NCBI GenBank assembly: GCA_904398645.1
Contig: CAJFPH010000001.1
Coordinates: 1-17,288 of the forward strand
Direction of reading: 5' to 3'
Source of the DNA: Allobutyricicoccus pentlandensis
Lineage (GTDB): Bacteria > Bacillota > Clostridia > Oscillospirales > QAMX01
DNA length: 17,288 nt
In this document: positions 15,423 through 17,288 of the stretch, one piece after another
Position numbering within the stretch: position 1 is the first letter of the stretch
Layout of the letters: each line of letters begins with the position of its first letter
Program-made: the position numbers and the translations under genes
The notes under the pieces: generated by a model
Told to the model about the DNA's origin: nothing
Database searches by the model: none
What the model saw: the letters and a program-made list of their open reading frames with translations, nothing else

Positions 15423-16037
15423 TTATTTTGCCTCCCCCGTCTTTTTTCCGGCAAACAGTCTGTAAATTCCACGTCCTGCCCATGAAATCAGGCGCGCCAG
15501 CAGCTTCAGCACCAGCCAAAACAGCGCGGCAAACAGCACCGCAAGGCCCAATGACATCAGCGACATGCCCAGCAGAACCGGGAACATGGCTCCGGTACCT
15601 GCGCCTGTAATCAGAGAAAGCATCGCGTTGAAACCGACAAGGAACGCCGACGCCGCACAGGCAAATATGACCGCTACAGCCGATACAACTACGGCAAGCA
15701 CGATTGCCGCCAGTGCAATGCCAATCGCCAGTACGACAATGGCCGCCGGTATGGTGATCGGCAACGACAGGATGCCAAATACCGCCGCCAGCACGCGCCC
15801 GGTATTTTTCGGATTCGCCGGATCGCGCCGCGCCTGCTCAAACGTAAACTCCGCGCGGATCCGTGCGGCAATTTGCGCAGGCGCCTCTAAAGACGCGATG
15901 ATCTCCTCCTCGCTCCGGCCCTCATCCTTGGCGTCCTGAAAATAATTATGATAAAAATCCAGCGCAGCGCGCCGCTCCTCCAGCGGGATATCGACGAGGC
16001 GATTTGCAAGCTGCGTCATAAATTCAGTCTGCGTCAT
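15423..16037 (-). CDS. DUF1700 (HAAS-type) membrane protein
   Basis: A 204-residue protein with an N-terminal helical domain (about 1-65; EFMTQLANRLVDIPLEERR and DFYHNYFQDAKDEGRSEEEI are the family's hallmark) and several membrane helices (about 81-135 and 148-178). DUF1700 proteins are nearly always encoded directly after a PadR regulator, and are thought to signal from or to the envelope together with it. Its ATG overlaps the padR stop (ATGA), which points to coupled translation. It precedes the small membrane protein and TM2 gene in the same operon. Confidence 0.88.
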   Translation of the reverse strand: MTQTEFMTQLANRLVDIPLEERRAALDFYHNYFQDAKDEGRSEEEIIASLEAPAQIAARIRAEFTFEQARRDPANPKNTGRVLAAVFGILSLPITIPAAIVVLAIGIALAAIVLAVVVSAVAVIFACAASAFLVGFNAMLSLITGAGTGAMFPVLLGMSLMSLGLAVLFAALFWLVLKLLARLISWAGRGIYRLFAGKKTGEAK

Positions 16038-16363
16038 GCCTTTTTATCCCCCTTCCCTTCTTCCTGCATAATATAATCGATCACGCGGGATACTTCCTTC
16101 AGCTGCTCCCGACTCTCGCGGAGGCGGTCAAACCCCAGCGGTGTCATGCGATAGTATTTTCGCAGCCGGCCTCCGTATTCCCGCGAATACGTTTCAAAAC
16201 AGCCCTGCTTCTCAAGCCGCCGCAAAACGGGATACAGCGCTGATTCGGAAACGCCAAGCAACGCGACGGCCTCCTGTGTAACCCGGTAGCCATAAGCATC
16301 TTCTCGCGCAATGGATGCCAGCACACAGGCGTCCAGCAATCCTTTTTTCAGTTGCGGATCCAT
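16034..16363 (-). CDS. PadR family transcriptional regulator
   Basis: A 109-residue winged-helix repressor of the PadR type. Visible elements: YGYRVTQEAVALL (helix region), SESALYPVLRRLEKQG (recognition helix, the usual YPxLRRLE core) and the wing GGRLRKYYRMTPLG, followed by a C-terminal dimerisation helix. The start is ATG at 16363, with GGAGGG 9 bases upstream; an in-frame ATG nine codons earlier would put the ribosome site inside the coding region. It heads the operon and probably represses its own promoter, whose -10 sits in a palindrome. Confidence 0.93.
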   Translation of the reverse strand: MDPQLKKGLLDACVLASIAREDAYGYRVTQEAVALLGVSESALYPVLRRLEKQGCFETYSREYGGRLRKYYRMTPLGFDRLRESREQLKEVSRVIDYIMQEEGKGDKKA

Positions 16364-16391
16364 ACGTTGCAGCCCTCCTTTCCGATTCATC

Positions 16392-16405
16392 GTATAACAC
16401 TATAC
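16392..16405. promoter_or_regulatory. Palindrome over the padR -10 box, probable operator
   Basis: GTATA-ACAC-TATAC is a near-perfect 14-base inverted repeat that overlaps the -10 hexamer of the padR promoter. PadR proteins bind short palindromes at their own promoters, so autorepression is the simplest reading. Confidence 0.5.
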
Positions 16406-16427
16406 AACATATAATATTATTTGTCAA
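16399..16427 (-). promoter_or_regulatory. Promoter of the padR operon
   Basis: On the minus strand: TTGACA (16422-16427), 17-base spacer, TATAGT (16399-16404), flanked by AT-rich DNA. This is a near-perfect sigma-A promoter and would be constitutively strong without the repressor. Confidence 0.85.
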
Positions 16428-16518
16428 TATATATTTCAAAAGATTTTTCCTGACATAGAATTCTGTTCACTGCATACGATAATGTCGCACGGAAAACCGT
16501 GTGAAAGGATGGAAAATC

Positions 16519-16839
16519 ATGACGAATCTGGAATGTACGGCACTGAATTGTGTCAATAACCACAGTCGTCTCTGCTGCCTCGAAAACATTGAGGTTTGCG
16601 GTTCAGACGCCTGCCGTTGTCGCGAAACCTGTTGCGCAAGCTTTGCTGACGAAAACGAAGCCTTTGGCAACGTACTTGACAGCCGCGAGCCCGCACCCGA
16701 AACCAGTATTGAATGTGATGCACACCGCTGTATCTACAATGCCGATGGCGTTTGTGAAGCGGAGGACGTCCTGATCGACGGGTCCTTTGCACACCGGAAG
16801 GACGCTACCTGCTGCAATTCCTTTATCGCGCGGGACTAA
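16519..16839 (+). CDS. Cysteine-rich protein with two DUF1540 domains
   Basis: A 106-residue protein made of two DUF1540 repeats (about 3-42 and 64-102). The first has nine Cys, beginning LECTALNC and ending ETCCASF; the second begins IECDAHRC and ends ATCCNSF. The Cys spacing suggests metal binding; the function is unknown, and these proteins are common in Clostridia, some expressed during sporulation. Start: ATG at 16519 with AAGGA 9 bases upstream, a GTG six codons earlier being unlikely. It is divergent from padR, so both could share regulation. Its own promoter is not clear; a weak TAGAAT/GATAAT pair with a 16-base spacer lies at 16456-16483. Confidence 0.85.
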   Translation: MTNLECTALNCVNNHSRLCCLENIEVCGSDACRCRETCCASFADENEAFGNVLDSREPAPETSIECDAHRCIYNADGVCEAEDVLIDGSFAHRKDATCCNSFIARD

Positions 16840-16845
16840 TGCGTC

Positions 16846-16868
16846 ACGCGGGCTATTCGCCCGCGTTT
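16846..16868 (+). terminator. Probable terminator of the DUF1540 gene
   Basis: Arms ACGCGGGC (16846-16853) and GCCCGCGT (16859-16866), 5-base loop, followed by a short TTT. A stable stem seven bases after the stop codon but with a weak U tract. Confidence 0.6.
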
Positions 16869-16940
16869 ACATAGCAAGTTTATGTCCAGCTATGAATTTT
16901 ACGTATATGTGACGCCGGCACAAAAAAATCAAATTAGCTC

Positions 16941-16969
16941 TTGACAATATCTTATTTCCGTGGTATAGT
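16941..16969 (+). promoter_or_regulatory. Promoter of the tRNA-Leu/tRNA-fMet operon
   Basis: TTGACA (16941-16946), 17-base spacer, TATAGT (16964-16969). Near consensus, 25 bases before the first tRNA, as expected for a strong stable-RNA promoter. Confidence 0.88.
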
Positions 16970-16994
16970 AAATAGTACAGTCAAGGAACAGCGT

Positions 16995-17082
16995 GCCGGA
17001 ATGGCGGAATTGGCAGACGCCCGGGACTTAAAATCCCGTGGGAGTTTATCCCGTACCGGTTCGAGCCCGGTTTCCGGCACCA
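16995..17082 (+). tRNA. tRNA-Leu (anticodon TAA)
   Basis: Type II tRNA with acceptor arms GCCGGAA (16995-17001) and TTCCGGC (17072-17078), A discriminator and encoded CCA. The anticodon stem CGGGA/TCCCG encloses the loop CTTAAAA, so the anticodon is TAA, reading Leu UUA. The long variable arm (TGGGAGTTTATCCCG) and the T arm (GGTTCGAGCC) confirm the leucine class. Confidence 0.96.
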
Positions 17083-17114
17083 CAGCTTTAAACCGGCGCC
17101 TTGTTGTGTAATAT

Positions 17115-17191
17115 CGCGGAGTGGAGCAGTCCGGCAGCTCGTTGGGCTCATAACCCAAAGGTCGTAGGTTCAAATCCTACCTCCGCAACCA
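17115..17191 (+). tRNA. Initiator tRNA-fMet (anticodon CAT)
   Basis: 77 nt including the encoded CCA. Acceptor CGCGGAG pairs with CTCCGCA (17181-17187) except for the first pair, C1-A72, the initiator hallmark that blocks elongation use and allows formylation. The anticodon stem TTGGG/CCCAA carries the three consecutive G-C pairs used for P-site binding, around CTCATAA. It shares a promoter and terminator with tRNA-Leu. Confidence 0.96.
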
Positions 17192-17193
17192 TC

Positions 17194-17227
17194 TGGGGTG
17201 GACATCTAAAGTGTCCACCCCATTTTT
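17194..17227 (+). terminator. Intrinsic terminator of the tRNA operon
   Basis: Arms TGGGGTGGACA (17194-17204) and TGTCCACCCCA (17212-17222), 7-base loop, then T5. It begins three bases after the tRNA-fMet CCA. The remaining bases to the window end hold no gene I can see. Confidence 0.93.
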
Positions 17228-17288
17228 GTCAGTATTCATGCGGGTTTGCGGGCTTTTTAGAGCCCAAAATCCAAAGTGATTTTCCATA

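Noticed and set aside
16870..16894. CATAGC/GCTATG inverted repeat with a 13-base spacer before the tRNA promoter
   Set aside because: Arms of six bases in AT-rich DNA are expected by chance, and the position is not at a promoter element.
16952..17173. A 73-codon minus-strand ORF over the tRNAs with stretches such as ETGLEPVRD and DFKSRASANS
   Set aside because: This is the well-known false protein read from the antisense strand of tRNA genes. Both tRNAs are clear.
1..17288. CRISPR array, transposon ends or phage attachment site
   Set aside because: No regularly spaced repeats, transposase or integrase genes are present, and I saw no duplicate of a tRNA 3' end inside the window.

Overview
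This 17.3 kb window looks like chromosomal core and near-core DNA from a low-to-mid GC Gram-positive bacterium of the class Clostridia, plausibly an Oscillospiraceae/Ruminococcaceae-type gut organism. Supporting signs are strong GGAGG-type ribosome binding sites, tightly overlapping start/stop codons (ATGA, GTGA, TAATG), tRNAs with encoded CCA, and the Firmicutes-typical families PadR, DUF1700, DUF1540, TM2 and PF06541. The lineage is inferred from gene content only. No CRISPR array, insertion sequence, phage gene or integrase is visible.

Left part (about 320-5450, minus strand): a four-gene operon for a gliding-type ABC-2 export system. It encodes an ATPase (GldA-like), a permease (GldF-like), a GldG-like membrane protein and a DUF4340 protein. 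It has one promoter, overlapped by a 9-bp-arm inverted repeat that looks like an operator, then a 5' UTR hairpin, and ends at a 14-bp-arm palindrome. The first 320 bases hold no gene I can support, only hairpins.

Middle left (5507-8450, minus strand): metG followed by a TatD-family nuclease with an ATGA overlap. A clear sigma-A promoter precedes a leader of about 190 nt. This leader holds no T-box consensus. Instead it holds a small ORF with five methionines in its first 17 codons, whose stop overlaps the metG start, and GC-rich segments that can form two alternative hairpins. This is the best candidate for an undescribed regulatory arrangement here.

Middle (8475-11655, plus strand): a small bPH_4-like membrane protein, two tandem short-chain dehydrogenase paralogues with unusual cofactor and catalytic motifs ending at a terminator, and a PAP2 phosphatase. 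PAP2 converges on ftsH across a bidirectional terminator.

Right part (11735-16430, minus strand): ftsH is translationally coupled behind a membrane protein of the PF06541 family that carries a long coiled-coil tail. Upstream is a second operon, padR, DUF1700, a small membrane protein and a double zinc-ribbon TM2 protein, with a near-consensus promoter whose -10 box sits inside a palindrome (probable PadR autoregulation). Divergent from it is a double DUF1540 cysteine-rich protein. The window ends with a tRNA-Leu(TAA) and initiator tRNA-fMet pair with its own promoter and terminator.
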